Below are positions 25,073-33,682 of a stretch of DNA of 64,000 nt, piece by piece; position 1 is the first letter of the stretch, and every line of letters begins with the position of its first letter. A program made the translations under genes and the position numbers. The stretch lies in assembly GCF_033406955.1 (NCBI RefSeq), contig NZ_CP137734.1:8308001-8372000 (forward strand), in the 5' to 3' direction. The notes under the pieces were generated by a model that saw only the letters and a program-made list of their open reading frames with translations, did no database searches and was not told the DNA's origin. The DNA comes from Streptomyces violaceoruber (GTDB lineage: Bacteria; Actinomycetota; Actinomycetes; Streptomycetales; Streptomycetaceae).

Positions 25073-26257
25073 GTGACCGGCACGGACTCACTGGCCGACC
25101 TCGTCTGGGCACGAGGATTCACGGACTCGGCCTGGGCACGACGACACACGACGGCAGGCCGGGAGATCATGCCCAGCCGTCGCGTCTGGCGGGGCCGGGG
25201 CGGCCCCGGTGACCTGCCGGCGTCGCCGCCGGGCGCCCTCGACGACCTCGGCGTCACCGGCTCGTACGGACGTACTCTCACCCTCGACCAACTTCTCGCC
25301 GAGGCCGAGACCGACGCCCTGCTCGTCCTGCACCGGGGCAGACTCGTCCACGAGGAGTACCGGCACGGCTACGAAGCCCACGTCCCGCACTTCAACGCCT
25401 CGGCCGCCAAGTCCTACCTCGGTCTCCTGGCCGCGACCCTCGCCCACGAAGGACACCTCGACCGAGGCGCCCGGGTCGCCCGGTACGTGCCCGAACTCTC
25501 CGGCACCGCCTTCGGAGACGCCCAGGTCGACCACCTGATGCACATGGGCACGCGGATGAGCTACGCCGGCCGCCCGTACGACAAGGCCCTGGAGGCGCAG
25601 CGCTACTTCGCCGTCCTCGCGCCGCGGCTGCGCCCGTACGGCTACTCGGGGCCCGCGACCATCCGGGAACATCTCGCCACCGCCAGGGCCACGGGCGAGC
25701 CCGGCACGGAGTTCCGCTACGAGAACGGCAACGTCGAAGCGCTCGCCGAGGTGCTGCGACGGATCACCGGGCTCAGCACCTCGGCACTGATGTCCGAGAT
25801 GATCTGGTCCCGGATCGGGGCCGAGGAGGACGCCTACTACCTCGTCGACGCGGACGGCGCCGAGGCAGCCTGCGGCGGCTTCAGCGCCACCGCGCGCGAC
25901 GTGGCCCGCCTCGGCGAACTCGTGCGCTGCGGCGGGGCCGTGGGCGACCGCCAGGTCCTGCCGGAAGCGGTGACCGCCCCGGCGCGGAGCGTCCCCGACG
26001 GCTGTCCGCGGCGCGTTCGCTTCCCCGCGGCGCCGGCCGACTCGCCGGCCACCCTCTCGTACCACGACCTGTGGTGGATCCTGAACGACCCGTACGGATC
26101 CTTCATGGCCAGCGGCATCCACGGTCAGCGTCTGTTCGTCTCACCCGCTCTGGACCTGGTCGTCGTCCACTACGCCTCCCAGGTGGTCTCCCCGGCGGTC
26201 CCTCAGGTCCCCCTCGTGCAGGCCTTCCTGTCGATCGGTGCGCACCTCAACGCGTGA
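25073..26257 (+). CDS. Serine hydrolase, nylon-oligomer-hydrolase-like
   Basis: This 394-residue protein is of the beta-lactamase/penicillin-binding serine hydrolase superfamily, close to the 6-aminohexanoate-dimer hydrolase branch. The SxxK nucleophile motif is NASAAKSY near residue 105. YxN is seen as FRYENGN near residue 220, and the C-terminal HxG-like segment is GIHGQRLF. The tryptophan-rich DLWWILND stretch also fits this branch. No signal peptide is visible. The GTG at 25073 has only a weak GCGACAG site. Its promoter shares an operator with the acyl-CoA ligase/alkyl-sulfatase operon, so it could hydrolyse esters or amides related to that pathway. An amide or carboxylester is equally possible. 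Confidence 0.85.
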   Translation: MTGTDSLADLVWARGFTDSAWARRHTTAGREIMPSRRVWRGRGGPGDLPASPPGALDDLGVTGSYGRTLTLDQLLAEAETDALLVLHRGRLVHEEYRHGYEAHVPHFNASAAKSYLGLLAATLAHEGHLDRGARVARYVPELSGTAFGDAQVDHLMHMGTRMSYAGRPYDKALEAQRYFAVLAPRLRPYGYSGPATIREHLATARATGEPGTEFRYENGNVEALAEVLRRITGLSTSALMSEMIWSRIGAEEDAYYLVDADGAEAACGGFSATARDVARLGELVRCGGAVGDRQVLPEAVTAPARSVPDGCPRRVRFPAAPADSPATLSYHDLWWILNDPYGSFMASGIHGQRLFVSPALDLVVVHYASQVVSPAVPQVPLVQAFLSIGAHLNA

Positions 26258-26364
26258 GGCAGGCCAGGCCGGCAGCCGCCGTTCGCTCCGTCGGCGGTGT
26301 GTCCGGCCACCACCGGCGAAGTCGCCCGTGGCGTGCGAGAGCACCAGGCGGCTTTTGGCCGGCG

Positions 26365-27768
26365 TCATCGCCCGGGCCGCCGCGACCGGCCGAGCCAGGA
26401 ACGCAAGGAACGCCGAAAACGCCGGGTTCGTCGCTCGGACGTGGCGGCGTCCGGGGCGGGCAACCGCAGCGATATCCGGCGGCGTGCGAGCAGACCGACC
26501 AGGATCAGCAGCAGGAACGGGGACCAGGCGATCGCGTAGGCGACACCGTAATGCTGGAAGTCCAGGATCGACCGGCTCGGGTCCACGTCGCTGCTGTTGA
26601 CGCCGAAGTACGCGAGGAGCAGCGCGGGCGGGAGCGCGAGGAGCGAGCCGGCGGCGATCACCGCCGCCAGCACCCGGTCCCGGTCCTCGGCGTACTGCTG
26701 GGCCGCCGTCTCGAGGCCGACGCGGCGCGTCGCGAGGACGGCGTTCACGCGCTCGACGATGCGGGAGGTGTTGGCCAGCGCGTCCGCCAGCGACGAGACG
26801 TCGCGCAGTGACGCGTGGAAGCTCTCGACCAGCAGCTCCGGTACGAGGATCGTGTCGGCGTACACCTCGACGCTGAAGCTCAGATCGAGCTGGAGATCAT
26901 TGAGCCGGTGCGAGAGCTGTGCGACCAGCGCACGGGCAGCGTCCGTCGTCTCGACCGCGGCAGCCCGGTCCAGTTCCAGCGCCGCGAACGCCTGGCGTCG
27001 GATGCGGTGCACGGCCGCGACCGCGGTGAGGATGCCGGCGGCGGCCAGCCCGAACGCGTTCTCCACCGGCGGTGCGTAGCCGACGATCAACGACACGCCT
27101 CTGCCGTGCGCGACCATGGTCTGGCCGGCGTTGTTCAGCGTCTCGGGCCGTCGAATGCCCAGTGTGGCGCCGGTACCGCTGTCCAGCGTGCCGCGCAGCA
27201 CGATGGTCACCACGTCCTGGCCGACCGCGTCGCCGGGCACGTGCGCGGCCAACAGCCTTCCCGCGAGGGCCGCTCCGGGAAAGACGCTCTGGTGGACGTT
27301 CCGGCCGAATGCGAGCGGTGGCCGGTCCGCGGTCCGGTCGGTGCGGCCGTACGCCCGTAAGCGCTCGTCGAGCCACGCGGTCAGCGGCACCCCGCCGACG
27401 CGGATGGCGGAGCGGTCCTGCCAGGTGGCGTAGAGGGTTTCGGCGATGGTGTCCGAGTCGCCCGCCTCGTCCGGGACTTCGACGTCCACGAAGAGCAGCG
27501 GGTCCTGGCGAGGGGTGACAGCCAGGGTGATGTCCGCACCGTCGACCCGGGCCGCGTTCGGCGGCAGCGTGATCTCGCGGACGCGCTCGTGCAGCACCAG
27601 CCGGGGCAGCAGCAGTCCGGCGGCTTCGACGTGGGCGGTGAACCGGCCGAGACCGAGCGCCTCGGACAGCGGACGGAGCCTGTCGTCGGGCACGTGCACC
27701 TGCGGCGTGAGGTGGTACATCAAAAGCAGGCGGGTACGAACCCTGACTGCTGCGTCGGACCGTGGCAC
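26365..27768 (-). CDS. CorA-like divergent membrane protein
   Basis: This 467-residue protein has a long soluble N-terminal part, a coiled helix region (VESFHASLRDVSSLADALANTSR and onward), then two TM segments near the C-terminus. The first is AAVIAAGSLLALPPALLLAYFG and ends YFGVNSS, at the position of the GMN motif in CorA Mg transporters. The second is ending LLILVGLLARRR. The layout is that of CorA-type channels, but GMN is replaced by GVN, so metal specificity, or even transport, is uncertain. The GTG at 27768 is preceded by GGAGGGG; an ATG 17 codons in is less likely. It is convergent with a serine hydrolase and lies 54 bp from an XRE gene. Confidence 0.65.
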   Translation of the reverse strand: MPRSDAAVRVRTRLLLMYHLTPQVHVPDDRLRPLSEALGLGRFTAHVEAAGLLLPRLVLHERVREITLPPNAARVDGADITLAVTPRQDPLLFVDVEVPDEAGDSDTIAETLYATWQDRSAIRVGGVPLTAWLDERLRAYGRTDRTADRPPLAFGRNVHQSVFPGAALAGRLLAAHVPGDAVGQDVVTIVLRGTLDSGTGATLGIRRPETLNNAGQTMVAHGRGVSLIVGYAPPVENAFGLAAAGILTAVAAVHRIRRQAFAALELDRAAAVETTDAARALVAQLSHRLNDLQLDLSFSVEVYADTILVPELLVESFHASLRDVSSLADALANTSRIVERVNAVLATRRVGLETAAQQYAEDRDRVLAAVIAAGSLLALPPALLLAYFGVNSSDVDPSRSILDFQHYGVAYAIAWSPFLLLILVGLLARRRISLRLPAPDAATSERRTRRFRRSLRSWLGRSRRPGR

Positions 27769-27822
27769 AAGGCCCCCCTCCGGCTGACACTCGTGTGGGG
27801 CAGCAGCCTAGGGGGCCGCGGA

Positions 27823-28710
27823 TCATTGCGCCGAGGCCCCGGCGATTTCGCCACCGCCACCGGGCACGCCGGGGCCGGTCCGCCCCGATGTGACGGCGCC
27901 CAGGTCGCGCAGGGCGCGCAGGCCGTCGTGGGAGGGAGTGCCGGGCGCGGCGGTCAGGGCGATGAGCTGCTGGTCCGGGTCGGCCGTGTCGGTGAGCGCG
28001 GACCAGTCGAGGGTGAGTTCGCCGATCACCGGGTGGCGCAGATCTTTGGTCCCCGCGCCGCGGACGGCCACGCGATGGTCCTTCCACCAGGTCCGGAAGT
28101 CCGGGTCCTGCGCGGACAACTCCGCCACCAGCGCCGACAGACGCGGATCGTGCGGATCCCGGGCCGCCTCCATGCGCAGTTGCGCCACGCAGGCCCGCGC
28201 CATGTAGGGCCAGTCGGTGTACAGGGCCCGCACCGCCGGGTCGCGGAAGACCAGACGGACGAAGTTGCGTTCGTCCCGCGACAGCAGCGCGAAGTCGGTG
28301 AACAGCGCGGCGGCCGGCGGATTCCACGCCAGGATGTCGGTGCACCGGCCGAGGACGAGGGCCGGAGTGTGGGTGAGATCGTCGAGCAGGCGCCGCAACT
28401 GGGGACGGACCTGCCGGCCGGGCCGCCCCAGCGGTCGGCCGGCGTCCTTGCCCGAGAGCTCGAAGAGGTAGGCACGCTCGTCCGCGCTGAGCCGCAGCGC
28501 ACGGGCAAGCGCGTCCAGCACCGGTTCGGAGGCCCGGCGCCGCCCCTGTTCCAGACGGGTGTAGTGACCGGGGCTGATCGACGCGAGCACGGCGACCTCC
28601 TCCCGGCGCAGGCCCGGGACCCGTCGGCGCCCGTCGGCGGGGAGCCCGGCCGTCGGAGGGCTCAGCTCCCTCCGCCGTGCCTTGAGGAAGTCACCCAGTT
28701 CGCTACTCAT
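27823..28710 (-). CDS. XRE-type regulator with MmyB-like ligand domain
   Basis: This 295-residue protein has an N-terminal helix-turn-helix (LRREEVAVLASISPGHYTRLEQG, the recognition helix centred on SPGHYTRLE). It is followed by the MLTR/MmyB-like ligand-binding region, with DILAWNPPAAALF, RNFVRLVFRDPAVRALY and RTWWKDHRV. Members typically sense small fatty or hydrophobic ligands and control a neighbouring oxidoreductase or hydrolase gene. The ATG at 28710 is the natural start; the open frame beyond it is antisense to a hydrolase. It is divergent from an alpha/beta hydrolase gene with 90 bp between, in which two GGGCCGGCCC palindromes lie, suggesting joint autoregulation. Confidence 0.9.
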   Translation of the reverse strand: MSSELGDFLKARRRELSPPTAGLPADGRRRVPGLRREEVAVLASISPGHYTRLEQGRRRASEPVLDALARALRLSADERAYLFELSGKDAGRPLGRPGRQVRPQLRRLLDDLTHTPALVLGRCTDILAWNPPAAALFTDFALLSRDERNFVRLVFRDPAVRALYTDWPYMARACVAQLRMEAARDPHDPRLSALVAELSAQDPDFRTWWKDHRVAVRGAGTKDLRHPVIGELTLDWSALTDTADPDQQLIALTAAPGTPSHDGLRALRDLGAVTSGRTGPGVPGGGGEIAGASAQ

Positions 28711-28728
28711 GTGATCGAGTCTCGCACC

Positions 28729-28757
28729 GCGGGCCGGCCCGCTGAGGGGGCCGGCCC
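28729..28757. promoter_or_regulatory. Paired GGGCCGGCCC palindromes
   Basis: The 10-bp palindrome GGGCCGGCCC occurs at 28731-28740 (within the longer GCGGGCCGGCCCGC at 28729-28742) and again at 28748-28757, a 17-bp step. The pair lies centrally between the divergent XRE gene (start 28710) and the hydrolase gene (start 28801). It is a plausible operator for the XRE protein. Confidence 0.4.
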
Positions 28758-28800
28758 TGGCCCATTGTCCCGGCGGGCGGCACCCGCCAGGGTCGAGGGC

Positions 28801-29742
28801 ATGAAGACCGACGTCACCTTCCGCAGCAGTCGTCTCACGCTCGCCGGCACCCTCTTCCTGCCCGGCGCACCGACCGCCGGTCGGCTCCCGGCCGTCGTCA
28901 TCGGCCATCCCGGCGGCGGCGTCAAGGAGCAGACCGCGAGCGTCTACGCGGAGCGCCTGGCCCGGGAGGGCTTCGCCGCACTGGTCTTCGACGCCGCCCA
29001 CCAGGGCGAGAGCGAAGGGGAGCCGCGCGGCCTGGAGAACCCCTTCCAGCGCGCGGAGGACATCAAGTCGGCCGTGAGCTTCCTGGTCACCCGCGACGGG
29101 ATCGACCCGGACCGGATCGGCGCCGTGGGCATCTGCGCCTCCGGCGGCTACGTCCCCTACGCCGCCCAGACCGACGTGCGCATCAAGGCGGTCGCCACGG
29201 TCAGCGCGGTGGACCTGGGTTCGGTGATGCGCGACGGCCCGGGCCCCGCCCGGGATCCGCAGGCCCTGCGTTCCATGCTCGAACGAGCGAGCGCCGCACG
29301 CACCGCGGAGGCACGCGGCGAGCCCGTCCCCCGGCAGGAGTGGATCACCGAGGCCGTGGACGCCGAGACCCGTGAGTACTACCGCACCGCACGCGGCCAC
29401 CACCCCCGCGCGGTCCAGCCCTGGCCGGTGCGCAGTCTCGACCAGATCATCCAGTACGACTCCTACGCCCTGATCCACCTCATCTCGCCCCGCCCGCTCC
29501 TGATGATCGTCGGCTCCGAGGCCGACACGGCGCACTTCAGCCGCGATGCCATCGAGAAGGCAGCCGAGCCCAAGGAACTCTTCGTGATCGACGGCGGCAC
29601 CCACGTCTCCCTCTACGACCGGGACGAGCACGTCACCCCGGCCGTCGCCAAGGTCACCGCCTTCCTCACCGCCCACCTGCGGCACGGCGCTCCGCGCGTT
29701 CCTCAGCGACAGGGATCCTCCACGTCCAAATCCTTCAGATAA
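28801..29742 (+). CDS. Alpha/beta hydrolase
   Basis: This 313-residue protein has the alpha/beta hydrolase fold and order of motifs. These are the strand and oxyanion region VVIGHPGGGVKEQTAS, the nucleophile elbow GICASGGY near residue 117 (Ser in the GxSxG-like CASGG), a candidate Asp in MIVGSEADTAHFS, and the catalytic His in DGGTHVSLYD. The middle region with YYRTARGHHPRAVQPWP is variable lid. It resembles YcjY/dienelactone-hydrolase-like enzymes, so an ester or lactone substrate is likely. The ATG is at 28801. It is divergent from an XRE regulator that probably controls it, and its 3' end overlaps the TIR gene by 40 bp. Confidence 0.88.
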   Translation: MKTDVTFRSSRLTLAGTLFLPGAPTAGRLPAVVIGHPGGGVKEQTASVYAERLAREGFAALVFDAAHQGESEGEPRGLENPFQRAEDIKSAVSFLVTRDGIDPDRIGAVGICASGGYVPYAAQTDVRIKAVATVSAVDLGSVMRDGPGPARDPQALRSMLERASAARTAEARGEPVPRQEWITEAVDAETREYYRTARGHHPRAVQPWPVRSLDQIIQYDSYALIHLISPRPLLMIVGSEADTAHFSRDAIEKAAEPKELFVIDGGTHVSLYDRDEHVTPAVAKVTAFLTAHLRHGAPRVPQRQGSSTSKSFR

Positions 29743-32573
29743 CGGTCCCGTTCCCGGGCAGGCAGGGGCTGGCTCACCAGGCCGCACAACAGGTCGTGCC
29801 AGGCGCCCACACCGACCGTGCGGCGCACGACCTTGTGGTCGGGGCCGAGCGTGAGGATGTCGTCGGCGGGGCCGGGGACGACCTGCATGCCCTCGTTGGG
29901 CTGCACGGAACCGGTCGGGGGCCAGATGTCGAGCTGATCGCCGCTGCCGGCGTCCAGGACGCGTACACCCCGGGTGCTCTCGGTCATGAACCCCTGGAAC
30001 AGCAGACGGCCGTCCCGGCTGAACGCCACGGCATCGGTCTTGTCGGGCAGGTACCCGGTGGCGCGTACGCGCTCGCCGGAGTCGAGCCGTACGACGTACA
30101 CATGGCTCTCCCGGTCAGAGAAGGCCGCCTGCCTGCCCTCGTGGTCGACACTCATGTCCACGGGACGGGCCTCGCTCGGCAGGGTGGTGCGGGCCGCCCG
30201 CGCGAAGGCGTGATCACCGTCCCAGCGCCAGGTGTCGACCCCGTCGTCGTTCAGGAGAACCAGCGTCCTGCGGTCCCCGCTCAGGGCGAATCTGCCGGAG
30301 TCCTCCGTCACCGTGCTGCGGGTGCAGGTGCGGGTGTCGAGCAGTTCCACGGCGCCGTTCCATTCGCCGACCACGTACCGGTCGCCCGGGAGGAAGGACA
30401 GGCCGGGGCGGCGGATCGGCGAGAAGGAGGATCCGCCGACGGCCGTCCCGCAGTCCGTGCGCCTTCCGGTACGCAGGTCCCAGACGTCGAACCGCCCTTC
30501 GTCCTCGAAGCCCTCCACGCTCTGCATGCCGACGTATCGCTTGTCCCCGCTGAGCGTGTAGGCCGTGTCCTCCAGGTTCACCGACAGGTTGGCGTACGGA
30601 ATCACGCCGAGCCTGCGGCCCGTGGCCGGATCCCAGAACTCGGTGCGCCCCTCGGACCGGTGCACCGCCATCCGACCGTCGGGGGTCAGATCCCCGAAGG
30701 TGAAATCCTTCTCGTCGAACGCCACCTGCTGTCCCCGTCGGACCCCGGTGGTGAAGAGGTTGAGCTCTCCGCCGTACGAAGCGACGACCACCTGGGTGCC
30801 GTCGGCCGACATGGCGATGGTGCTGGCCGGCCGGGTCAGCCGGCCCAGTGTCGTACCGGGCCGCAGCGCGGCGTCGTAGAGCCGGACCGTGCCGTCCTGC
30901 CCGCCCAGCAGGAAGATCCCCTTGTCGTCGGCGACCGTCATGTCCTCGTACGGTCCCAAGGACCGGACGGCGATGCGGCGGCGCTGTTCCAGGTCCCACA
31001 CCTCGGCACGTTCGGACGTCCGGGTCAGGGCCTTGCGCGCCCCGTCGAACAGCAGAACCTCGCTGTACCGCAAGGCTTCCGCCGTGCTGCCCGGCATTCC
31101 GGGCAGGGAGCGGGCCGCCTCCCAGCGCGCCGAGTCCGTCCGGAACTCCCGGACCTCGCGACGGTCCTGGTCGACCAGGGTCAGCCGGGACCCGTCCGCG
31201 GAGAAGCCGAGCCCCACCCGGGCGTCACTCACCGGAACCCGGGTGATCTCGCGCCCGTCGGACGCCCGCCACACGACCGCGAACGCCTCACCCTCCGGGG
31301 TGTAGTGCGAGGCCGCCACCCACCGTCCGTCGGGTGAGAGTGCCAGGGCATGGAGCCCGTGACCGACGTGGGGGAGGTTCTCCGTGTGCCCGGTGGCCAT
31401 CGTGCTCAGGAGTCTGCCGGACCGGGTGTCCCACAGTTGGACCCGGTTGAGGTAGACCTCCATGGCCAGGACCCGGCCGTCGCGGCTCAGCGCCCTGGGC
31501 GTGCCCTCGGCGCGCACCACGCGCGACTGCCGGACAGAGGGCACGTCGTAGAGGCGTACGGCCCGGTCGTCGTCGAACACCGAGCGGTACGCCGCGGTCG
31601 TGCCGTCCCCGCTGAGGACGACGTCCGTGGCGGCCGGGCGGGACGCACCCTGCATGTCCGTCACGGAGTCGGCGTCCGCCCGCAGCCTCCGCCTGGCGTA
31701 CGGCGCGGCGGTCACGGCCTGGGCCAGGGCGCGTCGGGACTCCGGGGTGGACCTGGTCTCCTCGGCGTACAGGGCGTACTGCGCGGCCTGGTTGGGACTG
31801 GTCCCGAGCAGTTGCCCGGAGCGGGCGGCGAGCGCCTGCGAGGCGGAGGTGCGGGCTTGGGACAGGGCCGCTTCGCGCTGTCTGCTGGCGTCGAAGAAGC
31901 CGTAGACCGCAAGGACGAGCAGCGCCACGAGCAGGGCGACGCCCGACCAGCTCAGTCGTTTGACGAACCGGAGCTGCCGGAAGTCGTCGTGTTCCAGCTC
32001 TTCCTTGGGACGGCCGTGCAACGGCGACGCCAGGGTGGCGACTGCGGCGCGGAACGGTGGGTAGCGCATGGAGTGATGGGACCGTTCCCCGATCTCCCGG
32101 AGGTCCACCCAGAGCGGTGCGGCCGTGAAGTGGCCCGCGAGATTGCGTGGCAGGGACGTGGTCTTCCGCCAGTCGAAGTCGCCGGCCCTGTCGTCCCACA
32201 CGATCTCACCGCTCGCGACGGCGATGAGCAGGTGCTCCGTGTCGCGCTCGCGCAGCCAGTAGTCGACTTCCCTGGCCACCCAGGGCGAGGCGGCGGCCTC
32301 CGGGGAGGCGAGCAGGATGAAATAGCGCGAGCGTGCCAGTTCGCGCTGGATCGACTGCCACAGGTCGTGATTGGCCGGCAGGCTGGTGACATCGCGGAAC
32401 ACGCTCATCCGCATGGGCCGGAAGCGCGAGACGGCCAGCCGCTCCAGGCCGCGCTGGAGCTGTTTCGCGAGTGGCGCGTTCTTGCTCTGGCTGTACGAGA
32501 TGAAGGCGTCGCGCTGCTTCGCACCGACCGGCTCCACCGCTCGCGCCTCGGCCTCTTCCACGGCATCGCTCAT
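29703..32573 (-). CDS. TIR domain, transmembrane and beta-propeller protein
   Basis: This 956-residue protein begins with a TIR domain (DAFISYSQSKNAPLAKQLQRG near residues 22-42, then SRYFILLASPEAAASPWVAREVDYWL near 95-120). One membrane helix follows (VALLVALLVLAVYGFF, about residues 207-222). A long WD40-like propeller region occupies about residues 300-950, with repeated LSPDGRWVA, FSADGSRL and LSGDKRYVGMQ blades. TIR domains in bacteria either cleave NAD or act as interaction modules; the Glu in AREVDYW is a candidate catalytic residue. The combination fits a membrane-anchored sensor in which the propeller receives a signal. The ATG at 32573 opens the TIR domain; upstream frame is non-coding. 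Its tail overlaps a convergent hydrolase by 40 bp. No defence partner gene is adjacent. Confidence 0.8.
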   Translation of the reverse strand: MSDAVEEAEARAVEPVGAKQRDAFISYSQSKNAPLAKQLQRGLERLAVSRFRPMRMSVFRDVTSLPANHDLWQSIQRELARSRYFILLASPEAAASPWVAREVDYWLRERDTEHLLIAVASGEIVWDDRAGDFDWRKTTSLPRNLAGHFTAAPLWVDLREIGERSHHSMRYPPFRAAVATLASPLHGRPKEELEHDDFRQLRFVKRLSWSGVALLVALLVLAVYGFFDASRQREAALSQARTSASQALAARSGQLLGTSPNQAAQYALYAEETRSTPESRRALAQAVTAAPYARRRLRADADSVTDMQGASRPAATDVVLSGDGTTAAYRSVFDDDRAVRLYDVPSVRQSRVVRAEGTPRALSRDGRVLAMEVYLNRVQLWDTRSGRLLSTMATGHTENLPHVGHGLHALALSPDGRWVAASHYTPEGEAFAVVWRASDGREITRVPVSDARVGLGFSADGSRLTLVDQDRREVREFRTDSARWEAARSLPGMPGSTAEALRYSEVLLFDGARKALTRTSERAEVWDLEQRRRIAVRSLGPYEDMTVADDKGIFLLGGQDGTVRLYDAALRPGTTLGRLTRPASTIAMSADGTQVVVASYGGELNLFTTGVRRGQQVAFDEKDFTFGDLTPDGRMAVHRSEGRTEFWDPATGRRLGVIPYANLSVNLEDTAYTLSGDKRYVGMQSVEGFEDEGRFDVWDLRTGRRTDCGTAVGGSSFSPIRRPGLSFLPGDRYVVGEWNGAVELLDTRTCTRSTVTEDSGRFALSGDRRTLVLLNDDGVDTWRWDGDHAFARAARTTLPSEARPVDMSVDHEGRQAAFSDRESHVYVVRLDSGERVRATGYLPDKTDAVAFSRDGRLLFQGFMTESTRGVRVLDAGSGDQLDIWPPTGSVQPNEGMQVVPGPADDILTLGPDHKVVRRTVGVGAWHDLLCGLVSQPLPARERDRYLKDLDVEDPCR

Positions 32574-32954
32574 GGCGTCCCCCGTGCCCCCTCCGCATGT
32601 ACCTGTTGCCCCCGACGTGCGGCACCAACTCCACTGCCTATCATGCCCGTTGTGCCCCACAGGCTCACCCGCACCGCCGCGCCCCGACCCCGACCACGAC
32701 CGCGCCGACGGTCGCCGACCGCCCCGGGAACGCTGACCACCCCGCCCACCGCCCCTCTCTCGGGACGACGAGCAGGCCACATCGTCCGCCGGAACGGCTT
32801 CACGCCCTTCGCCGTCTCCCTCGCCCACCGACCCGTACGCGGCGGGTGCGGCGTTGTCCGGGCGTTGTCCGGGCCGGGCAGACGGTTTCGCCGATGATTT
32901 CAGCCTCCTCGAACGGTCTCACCCAGCGACCCGACCGTTCCCGACAGGAGTGCC
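32574..32954. other. Non-coding gap between TIR and VOC genes
   Basis: This 381-bp stretch has no convincing gene. It contains C-rich, low-complexity tracts near 32640-32760 and two tandem GTTGTCCGGGC repeats around 32853-32873 before the VOC gene. The latter start with AGGAG before ATG at 32955. I see no operator palindrome of note. Confidence 0.6.
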
Positions 32955-33323
32955 ATGTCCACCATCCAGCCAGTGATCCTTACCGCCGACCACGACGTCC
33001 TGGTCGACTTCTACACGAAACTGTTCGGCGCCGAGGAGATCTTCCGGGTACCGGAGAAGGGTCCGGTCTTCTACCTCGGCCTGCGCATCGGCGACACCGA
33101 CCTCGGGCTGGTGGCCAAGCCGGACCCGGGGGATCGGGAGGCACCGCGGATCCTGCTCAGCATCAATGTCGACGACGTCGACGAGACGCTCGGCCGGGTG
33201 GCGGCGCTGGGCGGCACGGTCCGTCGGGGGCCCAACGACATGCCGTGGGGGCAGCGCGTCGCTCACATCCAGGACCCCGACGGCAACCCGGTGAACCTCA
33301 CCCAGCCCGTCCCGGCCCGGTGA
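32955..33323 (+). CDS. VOC family protein
   Basis: This 122-residue single-domain glyoxalase/bleomycin-resistance-like protein begins with the first beta-alpha-beta-beta-beta half (PVILTADHDVLVDFYTKLFGAEE). It continues with the linker SINVDDVDETLGRVAALGGTV and ends in the second half with HIQDPDGNPVNLTQP, the usual C-terminal DPDGN signature. Such proteins bind a metal and can be dioxygenases, isomerases or antibiotic-sequestering proteins. Ligand residues are only partly clear, so I keep to family level. The ATG at 32955 follows AGGAGTGCC. Orphan position: preceded by a non-coding gap and followed by an unassigned 359-bp gap. Confidence 0.88.
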   Translation: MSTIQPVILTADHDVLVDFYTKLFGAEEIFRVPEKGPVFYLGLRIGDTDLGLVAKPDPGDREAPRILLSINVDDVDETLGRVAALGGTVRRGPNDMPWGQRVAHIQDPDGNPVNLTQPVPAR

Positions 33324-33682
33324 GGTGCCAGGACGAGCGGAGCGCGTAGCCGCTCACTCCAGCGGCTCGTGGTTGACCCAGACCGCCTTGGGGGAGTGGG
33401 CCGCTCCCGTCCGGGCTCCGGCGACCGGGGTCCGGCCGGGCTGGGCAGCGGCCCACGCGTGGAAGGGCGCCACACCGCAGTGCCGGCACGCTTCCGCACC
33501 GATCCGTGGCTGACCGCGGCGCTCGTCGTCAGCAGCGCCGCGATCCTGTGCTCCGGTGCGTACGGAGTCCTGAAGACCGTGGCAGCCGTCGCGGACCCGC
33601 GGGTTGCCGACGTCGCCGTGGACGTCGCGGTCCCGGATACGGCGAGCCTCGTTCGGCCGGTCCGTCCCGGTACTCTCTCGGG
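33324..33682. other. Unassigned gap with possible degraded coding
   Basis: No gene is supportable in these 359 bases. A minus-strand frame ending at 33354 reads as a plausible tail (ACRHCGVAPFH followed by SPKAVWVNHEPLE), and a plus-strand frame has a hydrophobic stretch near 33500-33560. Neither has a proper start or family match, so a decayed gene is possible. It precedes the TetR gene at 33683. Confidence 0.35.

Noticed and set aside
26270..26330. CCGCCG/CGGCGG repeat as a terminator between convergent genes
   Set aside because: Stem of only six bases with a ten-base loop; ordinary for this GC content.
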